A stretch of DNA of 64,000 nucleotides. It comes from Betaproteobacteria bacterium. Its GTDB lineage: Bacteria; Pseudomonadota; Gammaproteobacteria; Burkholderiales; Rhodocyclaceae. Shown piece after piece: positions 22,009 to 29,866 of the stretch; within the stretch, counting starts at the first letter, position 1, and every line of letters starts with the position of its first letter. Under the pieces are notes generated by a model. That model saw only the letters and a list, made by a program, of their open reading frames with translations. It had not been told where the DNA came from and did no database searches. A program made the translations under genes and the position numbers. Where the stretch lies: the NCBI GenBank assembly GCA_028065725.1, contig JAPTVL010000094.1:10712-74711 (forward strand), in the 5' to 3' direction.

Positions 22009-23733
22009 TTATTGCTTTTGTACGTCTATGTAGTTCTTGACGCCGGGATTGGGCTTGTCGAGACCGAACTGGTAGCCCAGCGACACATAGTGGAAGCGGG
22101 CGTTGGTGAAGTCCTCGTGAATCGCGAAGCCGAAGTTATACACCTTATCGCCAGTAATGGCATGGTCTCCCTTGCCCCCTCCGGCCAGGTTGCGCTCGAA
22201 GATCACGACCCACTTGTTGCTTTCTTTTTTGCCTTCGGCCCTGAGCTGGCTCTTGCCACCCTGCATATGGCGTTCGCTGTCGACCCAGCCGTCGACCGGG
22301 CCTTGGCCCTTGCCGCTGCGGAACTGGATCAGGTCCATGAACTTCCCCGCAGCAAGGTCGGCGTCCTTGATGTACTTCGTCTTCTTGTCGTCCTTGGCGT
22401 CCTTCATGGTGCGCAGGTCGGTATGGCAGGTGGCCCAGCAACCATTCAGTTCGCTGCCATCGACGGTGCCGCCGCCGTCGAACATCATGGTCAGCTTGAC
22501 CTCGTTCTTCGGATCCAGCTTCTTGTCGCCGTTTTTCGGCGGTACCCATTCGAAGCGGAAATAGATCTTGTTGTCGTCATGGGTTGACTGGAAAGTCACC
22601 GGAATAAAGCCGACTTTGCCAGCGGGCGGGTTTGGCTCCATCACGGTCTTGGAAACACCCACCGGCTTGCCGGCCACGATAGCGGCGCCGACTTCGTTGG
22701 CGTCGCCTTCGTGGCACTTGGCGCAGGCGCGCTTCTTCTCGATGATGTCTGCTGCGGATGAGTGGTCAGCTTTGTTCATCACCCACTCCAGACCAGCCTG
22801 ACCGGGGTAGAAGACCTTGATCTGGCGTGCCGGGACCTTGCTCCAGTCCAGTGCAGTGACCGTTCCCCCGGTTGCTGCGGCCGGAGCAGCGGCACTCGCC
22901 GCCTCGGCTTTGACAGCTTCAGTCTTTGCCACATCGGCCTTCGCTGCCGGCTTGGCCGTTTCAGCGGACACGGCGGCAGGTGCAGCGGGCAATGCGACGG
23001 CGGTTGTCGGACCGGTTGCGACTTGGGCAGGTTTGTCCTCGGGTTTGGGTGCCGCGGTTGCTTCGGTTTGTGCCGGCGGCGTGGGTGCGCCTTCCTTGGA
23101 AGCAACGGCCTGACCCTGCTCCTTTTCGAGCAAATGGTGCACCGGCTTGTGGGCGATGCCCTTGTGGCAGTCGATGCAGGTCTTGCCGTCCATGACGGCG
23201 CCTTCGTGCTTGACGACGGAACGGTCCTTCTGTTTCGTCGTGTCCATCTTGTCGAACTTGTGGCAGTTGCGACATTCCTTGGAATCCGTCTCCTTCATGT
23301 GCGCCCAGACTCGCTTGGCCATGGTCAAGCGATAGGCCTCGAACTTTTCCGGCGTGTCGATGGTGCCCAGGATTTGACCGATCACATCCTTGGAGGCGAA
23401 GACTTTCTGCGTCAGCTTGCGCGCATAATCGAAAGGATCCTTGCTGCTGGCGACGTGGCAGTCGGCACAGCCGACGCTGGTGCCGGTGCGGTTGCTGTAA
23501 TGCACCGTCTTCTTGAGTTCCTCGTAAGGCGTTTGCATGGTGTGGCAGGAGAGGCAGAACTCGGTGCGGTTGGTGAATTCGACGCCGGTGTTGAGCCCAC
23601 CCCATATGATGATGCCCCCGATCACGCCGATAACTATCATGCGCAGCATCGAGCACTGGGGAGGGCGCTTGAGCCAACCAAAGAGGCCTTTCCCCGCCTG
23701 TGGAGGCATGCCGTCGGGTGAGTTGTCTGCCAT
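22009..23733 (-). CDS. NapC/NirT-type multiheme cytochrome c fused to an EB_dh-like heme domain
   Basis: The 574-residue protein has a membrane anchor (about 32-50), then a NapC/NirT-like tetraheme module: CLSCH 60-64, CADCH 89-93, CRNCH 154-158 and CIDCH 186-190. An Ala/Pro/Lys linker of about 90 residues (205-295) leads to a fifth site, CAKCH 337-341. The C-terminal domain (about 370-574) resembles the heme-binding subunit of ethylbenzene dehydrogenase/DMSO-reductase-type enzymes and contains an odd CWATCH at 432-437. NapC modules usually exchange electrons with the quinone pool. ATG 23733 is chosen for the GGGAAG five bases upstream. It is first in the leftward operon with the diheme cytochrome and FCSD flavoprotein. 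The C-terminal domain assignment is from motif memory only. Confidence 0.8.
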   Translation of the reverse strand: MADNSPDGMPPQAGKGLFGWLKRPPQCSMLRMIVIGVIGGIIIWGGLNTGVEFTNRTEFCLSCHTMQTPYEELKKTVHYSNRTGTSVGCADCHVASSKDPFDYARKLTQKVFASKDVIGQILGTIDTPEKFEAYRLTMAKRVWAHMKETDSKECRNCHKFDKMDTTKQKDRSVVKHEGAVMDGKTCIDCHKGIAHKPVHHLLEKEQGQAVASKEGAPTPPAQTEATAAPKPEDKPAQVATGPTTAVALPAAPAAVSAETAKPAAKADVAKTEAVKAEAASAAAPAAATGGTVTALDWSKVPARQIKVFYPGQAGLEWVMNKADHSSAADIIEKKRACAKCHEGDANEVGAAIVAGKPVGVSKTVMEPNPPAGKVGFIPVTFQSTHDDNKIYFRFEWVPPKNGDKKLDPKNEVKLTMMFDGGGTVDGSELNGCWATCHTDLRTMKDAKDDKKTKYIKDADLAAGKFMDLIQFRSGKGQGPVDGWVDSERHMQGGKSQLRAEGKKESNKWVVIFERNLAGGGKGDHAITGDKVYNFGFAIHEDFTNARFHYVSLGYQFGLDKPNPGVKNYIDVQKQ

Positions 23734-23791
23734 TTGTCTTCCCAATTAATACGATATTACGAGTGGCCGGAGCGAACATCCGGCTGCTATG

Positions 23792-23803
23792 TCTTATAAA
23801 AGA
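23792..23803. promoter_or_regulatory. Candidate operator, TCTTATATAAGA family
   Basis: TCTTATAAAAGA, inside GTCTTATAAAAGAC, differs at one base from the perfect palindrome found twice before aceA. It lies about 58 bp upstream of the NapC-like cytochrome start, a reasonable place for an operator. The binding protein is not known to me. Confidence 0.45.
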
Positions 23804-24073
23804 CTGCTTCGTTCACTACGAGATCGGACCGGCGCTGCGCGTAGGCAATGCGACGGCGCGAGTTTCGCCAGTGTGCTGCAGAGGATCTCCCCGAATTGTC
23901 CGGTTTTGGACTATGGTTTTTCGCGCGATTATTGCAGGACCGTCGATTCCCGTAAAATGATTATTGTGATTAGTGGATCAAGCTGGCTTTTAACAGGAAG
24001 CGCTAATCCAGCACACGGCTTCAAGCCTGTTTTTGCAGGCATTCGAACTCAGGCAAAGCGTCCTTCAGAAACA

Positions 24074-24101
24074 GGAACGGCGCTCCGCAGAGCGCCGTTC
24101 C
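24074..24101 (-). terminator. Hairpin downstream of aceB
   Basis: A perfect 12-bp stem GGAACGGCGCTC / GAGCGCCGTTCC with a 4-base loop lies about 50 bases past the aceB stop. On the minus strand it is followed by TGTTTCT, a weak T tract, so termination is plausible but not certain. Confidence 0.5.
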
Positions 24102-24117
24102 GCCGGCGCCGACTATG
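24091..24117 (-). repeat. Dispersed gene-end repeat, weak copy E
   Basis: On the minus strand this stretch contains AGTCGGCGCCGGCGG then ACGGCGCT and matches copy A at about 22 of 27 positions. It overlaps the hairpin behind aceB. It is the least certain member of the family. Confidence 0.35.
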
Positions 24118-24150
24118 CGGCCGGCGCCGGGATGAGTTCCGTGTGAAAAC

Positions 24151-25743
24151 TTACTCCATTGCTTCGTACAGAGGCAGGGTAAGGAATTCCGGGTATTCCG
24201 GGGTCAGGCTCATCTTGTCGAAGATCACCGCGGCCTGGTCATAGGTTTCGGTTTTTTCGCCTTGTGCGCTTACCGTCGCCTTCACCTTGGCAAGTTCCTC
24301 GGCGATCATCGGCCGCACCATCTCGGCGGTCACCTTGCGGCCATCGTCCAGCTTGCCCTTGGGGCTGACGACCCACTGCCATACCTGCGAGCGGGAGATC
24401 TCGGCGGTGGCGGCGTCTTCCATCAGGTTGTGGATCGGGACGCAACCGTTGCCGGCCAGCCAGGAGCCGAGGTAGTGGATGCCGACGTTGATATTGTTGC
24501 GCAGTCCGGCTTCGGTGATGGGTTGCTCGGGCTGGAAGTTGAGCCAGTCCTTGGGGCCGAACGTGCCGCTGACCTGCTTTCCCCACTGGTTGGGGCGGTC
24601 GCCCAGCACCTTCTGGAATTCCTCGGCAGCGATGGAGACGAGGCCGGGGTGGGCCACCCAGCCGCCGTCGAAGCCGTCGTTGGCGTCGCGGGTCTTGTCG
24701 TGGCGGATGCCGGCGAGAGCTTTTTCATTGGCCACCGGGTCGCCCTTGATCGGGATCAGGGCGCTCATGCCGCCCATCGCGGGGGCACCGCGCTTGTGGC
24801 AGGCCTGCACCAGGGCCAGTGCATAGCTGCGCATGAAGGGCACTTCCATGGTGATGGCACCACGTTGGGCCAGGCAGAAATCCTTGTTTTTCTTGAACTT
24901 CTTGATGCAGGAGAAGATGTAGTCCCAGCGCCCGGCGTTGAGACCGGCGCTGTGATTGCGCAGTTCATACAGGATTTCTTCGAGTTCGAAAGTGGCGAGG
25001 ATGGTCTCGACCAGCACGGTGGCCTTGATGGTGCCTTGCGGCAGGCCGATGTGGTCCTGCGCCATGACGAAGATGTCGTTCCATAAACGGGCTTCGAGGT
25101 GGCTTTCCATCTTCGGCAGATAGAAGAAGGGGCCGGCGCCGCGAGCGATCTGCTCCTTGGCATTATGGAAGAGGAACAGGCCAAAATCGAAAATGCCGCC
25201 GGAAACGCGTTGGCCGTCGATCAACACATGCTTTTCATCGAGGTGCCAGCCGCGCGGACGCACTTGCAGCGTGGCGATCTTGTCGTTCAGCTTGTATTCC
25301 TTGCCGGCTTCGTTCTTGAAGCTGAGTTCGCGGCGAATGGCCTTGTAGAGATTGACCTGGCCCTGGATCTGGTTGTCCCACTTCGGACTGTTGGAGTCCT
25401 CGAAGTCGGTCATGTAGCTGTCAGCACCCGAGTTGTAGGCGTTGATGATCATCTTGGCCTCGACCGGGCCGGTGATTTCGACGCGACGGTTTTCCAGGGC
25501 CTTCGGCAGCGGGGCAATCTTCCAGTCGCCCTCGCGCACATGCTTGGTTTCCGGCAGGAAATCGGGCATCTCGCCGGCATCGATGCGGGCCTGGCGGGCG
25601 ACGCGGGCCTTGAGCAGTTCCTGACGGCGCGGCTCGAAGGCGCGATGCAACTTGGCGACTAGCTCTAGCGCTTCGGGGGTGAGAATCTTGGCGTAGTCGG
25701 CGGTGACGGGGGCATTGATCTGAATGCCGGCGGGCAGGTTCAT
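24151..25743 (-). CDS. aceB: Malate synthase A
   Basis: AceB condenses glyoxylate with acetyl-CoA to malate, the second step of the glyoxylate shunt. The 530-residue length and sequence fit the A isoform. Recognisable are EITGPVEAKMIINAYNSGAD, TDFEDSNSPKWDN, RPRGWHLDEKHVLIDG with the catalytic arginine, and HNLMEDAATAEISRSQVWQW. It is transcribed away from an adjacent LysR-type regulator with 107 bases between the starts. Isocitrate lyase lies about 3 kb away on the same strand, separated by a hydrolase gene. Confidence 0.96.
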   Translation of the reverse strand: MNLPAGIQINAPVTADYAKILTPEALELVAKLHRAFEPRRQELLKARVARQARIDAGEMPDFLPETKHVREGDWKIAPLPKALENRRVEITGPVEAKMIINAYNSGADSYMTDFEDSNSPKWDNQIQGQVNLYKAIRRELSFKNEAGKEYKLNDKIATLQVRPRGWHLDEKHVLIDGQRVSGGIFDFGLFLFHNAKEQIARGAGPFFYLPKMESHLEARLWNDIFVMAQDHIGLPQGTIKATVLVETILATFELEEILYELRNHSAGLNAGRWDYIFSCIKKFKKNKDFCLAQRGAITMEVPFMRSYALALVQACHKRGAPAMGGMSALIPIKGDPVANEKALAGIRHDKTRDANDGFDGGWVAHPGLVSIAAEEFQKVLGDRPNQWGKQVSGTFGPKDWLNFQPEQPITEAGLRNNINVGIHYLGSWLAGNGCVPIHNLMEDAATAEISRSQVWQWVVSPKGKLDDGRKVTAEMVRPMIAEELAKVKATVSAQGEKTETYDQAAVIFDKMSLTPEYPEFLTLPLYEAME

Positions 25744-25782
25744 GTTTGGGACTCCTTGATGAGGGGTGCGACGATGATGGAA

Positions 25783-25810
25783 TTCTATTCTTGCCTGTTT
25801 CAGGATAGAA
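25783..25810. promoter_or_regulatory. Candidate LysR-type operator between aceB and lysR gene
   Basis: An interrupted inverted repeat, TTCTATTCT (25783-25791) and AGGATAGAA (25802-25810), matches 8 of 9 positions with a 10-base spacer. It lies in the divergent region where a LysR protein would be expected to bind. Inferred from symmetry and position only. Confidence 0.4.
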
Positions 25811-25850
25811 GCTATGATTCGATCAATTGATTTTGGACGAATAGTAATAA

Positions 25851-26756
25851 ATGGATCACTTCAAGCAAATTTCTGCCTTTGTCGGAGTCGCAAGTCGCGG
25901 CAACATGTCGGCTACGGCCCGAGCCGAGGGCGTGACGCCGGCTATCATCGGCCGGCGGCTCGATGCCCTGGAAGAACGGCTCGGGGTCAAGCTGTTGTTG
26001 CGCACCACGCGGCGGATTTCATTGACGTTCGAGGGCGCCGCCTTCCTCGAGGATTGCCAGCGCATCCTGCGCGAGATGGCTGATGCGGAAGCGGCGGTGA
26101 GTCTGGGCGGCATCCGTCCCGGCGGCCATTTGAAGGTTTCGGCGCCCGCGGGATTCGGTCGGCGTCATGTGGCGCCGTTGCTGAGGCGTTTCGTCGAGAG
26201 CAATCCGGATGTCACGGTCCGACTGGATCTGTCGGATCGCCTGGTCGACCTGGTGGAAGAGAATGTCGACTGCGCGATTCGCATTGGCGATCTGGCGGAT
26301 TCCAGTCTGATCAGCATTCGCCTGGGAGAGATGCGGCGTGTGGTCGTCGCCAGCCCGCACTACGTTGCGGAATTCGGCGTGCCGCCAGCGTCGACTGCGC
26401 TGTTCGAGCACAACTGCCTGTCATTGCGCCAGCAACGCGGCTGGACGCTGTATGTCGATGGCGAAGTACGGGTGGTAAAAGTGAGCGGCAACTTCGAATG
26501 CAACGATGGCGCCGTATTGCACGACTGGGCGCTTGCCGGGAAGGGGCTGGCCTGGCGCTCGCTGTGGGAGGTTGGCGCCGATATCGAGGCAGGCAGGCTG
26601 GTAACGGTACTCGATCAATTTGCCGCGCCGCCGGTGGGTATCCACGCCGTGGTGCCCCAGCGCCGGCATCTGCCGCTGCGCGTCAGGCTGTTCGTAGATC
26701 TGCTGAAGGCAAACTGGCGCGATCCGGCTTATTGGGCCGAATCGGCAGGTGCCTGA
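25851..26756 (+). CDS. LysR family transcriptional regulator
   Basis: The 301-residue protein has an N-terminal winged HTH (FVGVASRGNMSATARAEGVT, then IIGRRLDALEERLGVKLLLR) and a LysR substrate-binding domain (GGHLKVSAPAGFGRRHVAPL; VRLDLSDRLVDLVEENVDCA). It is divergent from aceB, so it may control aceB or its own expression. The effector is unknown. It belongs to the broad AaeR/DsdC-like group in which the pattern APxxFGRxHVxPLL is common. Function beyond DNA binding is not determinable from sequence. Confidence 0.9.
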   Translation: MDHFKQISAFVGVASRGNMSATARAEGVTPAIIGRRLDALEERLGVKLLLRTTRRISLTFEGAAFLEDCQRILREMADAEAAVSLGGIRPGGHLKVSAPAGFGRRHVAPLLRRFVESNPDVTVRLDLSDRLVDLVEENVDCAIRIGDLADSSLISIRLGEMRRVVVASPHYVAEFGVPPASTALFEHNCLSLRQQRGWTLYVDGEVRVVKVSGNFECNDGAVLHDWALAGKGLAWRSLWEVGADIEAGRLVTVLDQFAAPPVGIHAVVPQRRHLPLRVRLFVDLLKANWRDPAYWAESAGA

Positions 26757-26777
26757 GAGTGGCCCAATGCTGGCTGG

Positions 26778-27635
26778 TTATGGCAAGGTTTGCCGCAGAA
26801 ACCCGTCGAGCTGCCTGACCCAGTCTTCCCGGCCAAAGACGAAACCTTCATTGTGGCCACCCTCGATCTCCAGGAACTGTTTCGGCGGGCGGGCTGCGGC
26901 GAACAGCCGCTGGCCATGGGTGTAGGGAATGATGTCGTCGTTGCGACTATGGATAACCAATAGCGGGCGGTTGATTTGAGCAAGACGCGCCAGGCTGTCA
27001 TAGCGGATGTGAGCCAGCAGCCGTATCGGCAGCAGCGGATACAACTCGGCGCCGATGTCCGGTACCGAGGTAAAGGTCGAGGCCAGCACCAGCGCCGCAG
27101 GGCGATTTTTCGTAGCCAGATGCACCGCTACCGCACCGCCCAGCGATTCGCCGAAGATGACAATCCGGCTGGCGGGAAAACCAAGCACTTGCGTGGCATG
27201 GCGCCAGGCAGCGTCGGCATCCAGGTAGGTGCCTTCCTCCGACGGACGGCCGCTGCTGAGACCGTAGCCACGGTAGTCGATGATCAGGGTCGCCAGGCCA
27301 AGATCATGGAACATGCGCAGATAGTCGAGCCGATGCGCAATATTGCCGGCATTGCCGTGAAAGAACACCACCAGGCCGCGCGCCTCGCGTTGCGTGCCGG
27401 GCGGCACAAACCAGCCGTCGAGGGTTTCGCCATCGGTGGTAGCCAGTTTCAGCGGAGTGAATGACAGGCCGATGGCCGCCGGGCTGGCGCGGAACCCGCG
27501 ATCCATTTCGGGCAGGAATACCAGAGAGGACTGCTTGAAGTAGATCAGGGCCATCAGGCCCAGATAGACCAGCAGAAGAATCTGGAGCGCCGACCAGAGC
27601 ATGGAAAAGCCTTTAGATGAACGTCGCGTAGCCAT
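26778..27635 (-). CDS. Membrane-anchored alpha/beta hydrolase (YfhR/Bem46-like)
   Basis: The 285-residue protein has an N-terminal hydrophobic anchor (MLWSALQILLLVYLGLMALI). Its alpha/beta-hydrolase core has the oxyanion region VVFFHGNAGN, nucleophile elbow GESLGG, an acidic residue near SRNDDIIPY, and a catalytic-type histidine in EGGHNEGF. The set matches Bem46/YfhR-type serine hydrolases of unknown substrate. An internal ATG at the MLWSA position is a possible start. It converges with the LysR gene (21 bases apart). Confidence 0.85.
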   Translation of the reverse strand: MATRRSSKGFSMLWSALQILLLVYLGLMALIYFKQSSLVFLPEMDRGFRASPAAIGLSFTPLKLATTDGETLDGWFVPPGTQREARGLVVFFHGNAGNIAHRLDYLRMFHDLGLATLIIDYRGYGLSSGRPSEEGTYLDADAAWRHATQVLGFPASRIVIFGESLGGAVAVHLATKNRPAALVLASTFTSVPDIGAELYPLLPIRLLAHIRYDSLARLAQINRPLLVIHSRNDDIIPYTHGQRLFAAARPPKQFLEIEGGHNEGFVFGREDWVRQLDGFLRQTLP

Positions 27636-27736
27636 CAGTAGGATGCCGCTGGCAAAAGGTTCGAAGGCAGTTTGTGTGGCGATACTTTAGTCCACATCGC
27701 CGGGATACCGTCCTCGCCCAGAGGGACTCGGACATA

Positions 27737-27772
27737 AAAAATGCCGCACCGGTTTCCCGGTACGGCATTTTT
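27737..27772. terminator. Terminator downstream of aceA
   Basis: The arms AAAAATGCCG-c-ACCGG and CCGGT-a-CGGCATTTTT form a long hairpin with a TTTC loop and flanking A and T runs, 23 bases past the aceA stop on the minus strand. Confidence 0.85.
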
Positions 27773-27794
27773 GCGAACGTCAGGCGATTGCTGC

Positions 27795-29105
27795 TTAGTG
27801 GAACTGTTCTTCCTCGGTCGAGCCAGTCAGCGCCTTGACGCTGGACGACCCGCCCTGGATCACGGTGGTGACGTCGTCGAAGTAGCCGACGCCGACCTCC
27901 TGCTGGTGCGAGACGAAGGTGTAGCCCTTGTCGCGTGCGGCGAATTCCGGCTCCTGCACCATGTTCACATAGTGCTTCATGCCTTCGCCGCGGGCGTAGG
28001 CGTGGGCGAACTGGAAGGTGTTGAACCAGTTGATGTGGATGCCGGCCAGGGTGATGAACTGGTACTTGTAGCCCAGCGCCGAGAGTTCTTCCTGGAAGGA
28101 GGCGATTTGCGAGTCGGACAGGTTCTTCTTCCAGTTGAAGGACGGCGAGCAGTTGTACGACAGCAGCTTGCCGGGGCAGGCGGCGAGCACGGCCTGGGCA
28201 AATTCGCGGGCGAAGCCGATATCCGGCACGCCGGTTTCACACCACACCAGGTCGGCGTAGGGAGCGTAGGCAATGCCGCGGCTGATCGACTGTTCGAGAC
28301 CGTTCTTGACGCGGTAGAAACCTTCCTGCGTGCGTTCGCCGGTGATGAAGGGCTTGTCATTGTCGTCGTAGTCGCTGGTGATCAGGTTCGCGGCTTCGGC
28401 ATCGGTACGGGCCAGGATGATGGTCGGCACGCCCATGGTGTCGGCGGCGAAGCGGGCGGAGATCAGCTTTTCAACGGCTTCGCGGGTGGGTACCAGCACC
28501 TTGCCGCCCATGTGGCCGCACTTCTTCACGGCAGCCAGCTGGTCTTCGAAGTGCACGCCGGCAGCACCGGCGGTGATCATGTTCTTCATCAGTTCGAAGG
28601 CGTTGAGCACGCCGCCGAAACCGGCCTCGGCGTCTGCCACGATGGGCAGGAAGAAGTCGATGTATTCCTTGTCGCCCGGATTGATGCCACGGCTCCACTG
28701 GATTTCGTCGGCGCGCTTGAAGGTGTTGTTGATGCGGCGAACCATGGTCGGCACGGAGTCGTAGGCGTAAAGCGACTGATCCGGATACATGGTTTCCGAC
28801 GTATTACCGTCGGCAGCGACCTGCCAGCCCGACAGATAGACGGCCTCAAGGCCAGCCTTGGCCTGCTGCATGGCTTGACCGGCGCTGATGGCGCCGAAGG
28901 CATTGACGTAGCCCTTTTTGGCACCGCCATTGACCTTGGCCCACAGGGTTTCCGCACCGCGCTTGGCCAGCGTGTACTCGATCGGGAAGGAGCCGCGCAA
29001 ACGCACGACGTCCTCAGCGCTGTAACCGCGCTTGACGCCTTTCCAGCGGGGATTCTCTTTCCAGTCCTTTTCCAGGGCTGCTACTTGTGCTTTGCGGTCG
29101 GTCAT
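27795..29105 (-). CDS. aceA: Isocitrate lyase
   Basis: AceA splits isocitrate to glyoxylate and succinate, the entry to the glyoxylate shunt. The 436-residue protein contains the catalytic loop [33 protein letters not shown], and [14 protein letters not shown] near the C-terminal region, all typical of bacterial ICL. I chose ATG 29105 because AGAGGA lies upstream and the family start MTDRKAQ fits; an upstream in-frame ATG at 29147 exists. A sigma-70-like promoter and two copies of a palindrome lie upstream. Confidence 0.96.
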   Translation of the reverse strand: MTDRKAQVAALEKDWKENPRWKGVKRGYSAEDVVRLRGSFPIEYTLAKRGAETLWAKVNGGAKKGYVNAFGAISAGQAMQQAKAGLEAVYLSGWQVAADGNTSETMYPDQSLYAYDSVPTMVRRINNTFKRADEIQWSRGINPGDKEYIDFFLPIVADAEAGFGGVLNAFELMKNMITAGAAGVHFEDQLAAVKKCGHMGGKVLVPTREAVEKLISARFAADTMGVPTIILARTDAEAANLITSDYDDNDKPFITGERTQEGFYRVKNGLEQSISRGIAYAPYADLVWCETGVPDIGFAREFAQAVLAACPGKLLSYNCSPSFNWKKNLSDSQIASFQEELSALGYKYQFITLAGIHINWFNTFQFAHAYARGEGMKHYVNMVQEPEFAARDKGYTFVSHQQEVGVGYFDDVTTVIQGGSSSVKALTGSTEEEQFH

Positions 29106-29164
29106 GTTCAATCCTCTGAAGGGTCGTTGTCGAAGGGGCTGCTCCAAACAGGAGCGGAATCGAC

Positions 29165-29193
29165 AGTATAAAGAGGATTTTGCGTTGCAGCAA
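29165..29193 (-). promoter_or_regulatory. Candidate sigma-70 promoter for aceA
   Basis: On the minus strand, TTGCTG (29193-29188) and TATACT (29170-29165) are separated by 17 bases. The start would fall near 29157, giving a leader of about 50 nt before the aceA ATG. The weak -35 with an adjoining palindrome suggests control by a regulator. Confidence 0.5.
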
Positions 29194-29194
29194 T

Positions 29195-29210
29195 AGTCTT
29201 ATATAAGACT
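29195..29210. promoter_or_regulatory. Candidate operator upstream of aceA (proximal)
   Basis: AGTCTTATATAAGACT is a perfect 16-bp palindrome lying two bases upstream of the putative aceA -35 box. The 12-bp core recurs at 29306-29317 and, with one mismatch, at 23792-23803. Binding protein unknown. Confidence 0.6.
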
Positions 29211-29275
29211 AGTAGATAATTTTTATTATTATTTAACAGTGTGTTGGGTGATTATTTTTATAATACGAAATGCTG

Positions 29276-29303
29276 TTTGTTATCGTGAAACTGCGATAAC
29301 AAA
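29276..29303. promoter_or_regulatory. Perfect inverted repeat in the aceA-rraA intergenic region
   Basis: TTTGTTATCG and CGATAACAAA are perfect 10-bp inverted arms separated by 8 bases (TGAAACTG). It lies just behind the rraA stop and beside the distal palindrome. No long T tract follows on the minus strand, so it is more likely an operator than a terminator, but both are open. Confidence 0.4.
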
Positions 29304-29305
29304 TA

Positions 29306-29317
29306 TCTTATATAAGA
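29306..29317. promoter_or_regulatory. Candidate operator upstream of aceA (distal)
   Basis: TCTTATATAAGA, a perfect 12-bp palindrome identical to the core of the proximal site, with centres about 109 bp apart. Two identical sites flanking an AT-rich stretch could permit looping. Confidence 0.5.
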
Positions 29318-29324
29318 CTTGGTG

Positions 29325-29810
29325 CTAATGTAGGGCAGCGGTGCTTAGTATTACGCCATCCTCGTCCGCGTAAAGCCATTCACCAGGTGTGAATGTGACG
29401 CCACCGAAAGTTACCGGTACGTTCGCCTCGCCGACATTTTTCTTCACTGTCTTCATCGGATGCGTGTCGATCGCCAATACGCCAATGTCCATTTCACCGA
29501 TGGCGCGGGAATCGCGGATGCAGCCATATACGACGACGCCCACCCAGCCGTTCTTGACTCCGAGCGCAGCTAGTTGATCGCCGACCAGGGCCCGGCGCAG
29601 GCTGCCGCCGCCGTCGATGACCAGCACGCGGCCTTCGCCGGGGGATTCCAGCGCTTTTCTGACCAGCGAGTTGTCTTCAAAAAGCTTAAGCGTGGCAATC
29701 CGGCCAAAAAAAGCTGCACGGCCGCCAAAACTGCTGAACATGGGTTCGACGACGCGCACCTTGTCTTCATGCGCGTCGCAAAGGTCGGTGGTAAGCAAAT
29801 CCATGGGCAA
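29325..29810 (-). CDS. rraA: RraA family protein (RNase E regulator / HMG-aldolase-like)
   Basis: The 161-residue protein has the RraA fold signatures: [19 protein letters not shown] at the start, [19 protein letters not shown], and [20 protein letters not shown] with the arginine/aspartate pair shared with class II HMG/CHA aldolases. Known members either inhibit RNase E or act as 4-hydroxy-4-methyl-2-oxoglutarate aldolase. The sequence does not decide between these. It follows clpA on the same strand, 56 bases away. Confidence 0.88.
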   Translation of the reverse strand: MPMDLLTTDLCDAHEDKVRVVEPMFSSFGGRAAFFGRIATLKLFEDNSLVRKALESPGEGRVLVIDGGGSLRRALVGDQLAALGVKNGWVGVVVYGCIRDSRAIGEMDIGVLAIDTHPMKTVKKNVGEANVPVTFGGVTFTPGEWLYADEDGVILSTAALH

Positions 29811-29866
29811 TTGAAATCCGAAAAGGCCGAAGCTCCAGTTCCGTGTCAGGTGGCGGTGAGTCCGGC

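Larger units (their letters stand above)
23734..24150. other. Intergenic region between cytochrome operon and aceB
   Basis: These 417 bases hold no convincing gene. The left part is the upstream region of the leftward cytochrome operon with a TCTTATaAAAGA site. The right part is the 3' end of aceB with a strong hairpin and a weak copy of the dispersed repeat. No clear sigma-70 -35/-10 pair is recognisable for the cytochrome operon. Confidence 0.5.

Noticed and set aside
23941..24010. Possible FNR/CRP site (TGAT...ATCA)
   Set aside because: The half-sites are six bases apart rather than the four of FNR sites, and the site is over 200 bases from the cytochrome start.
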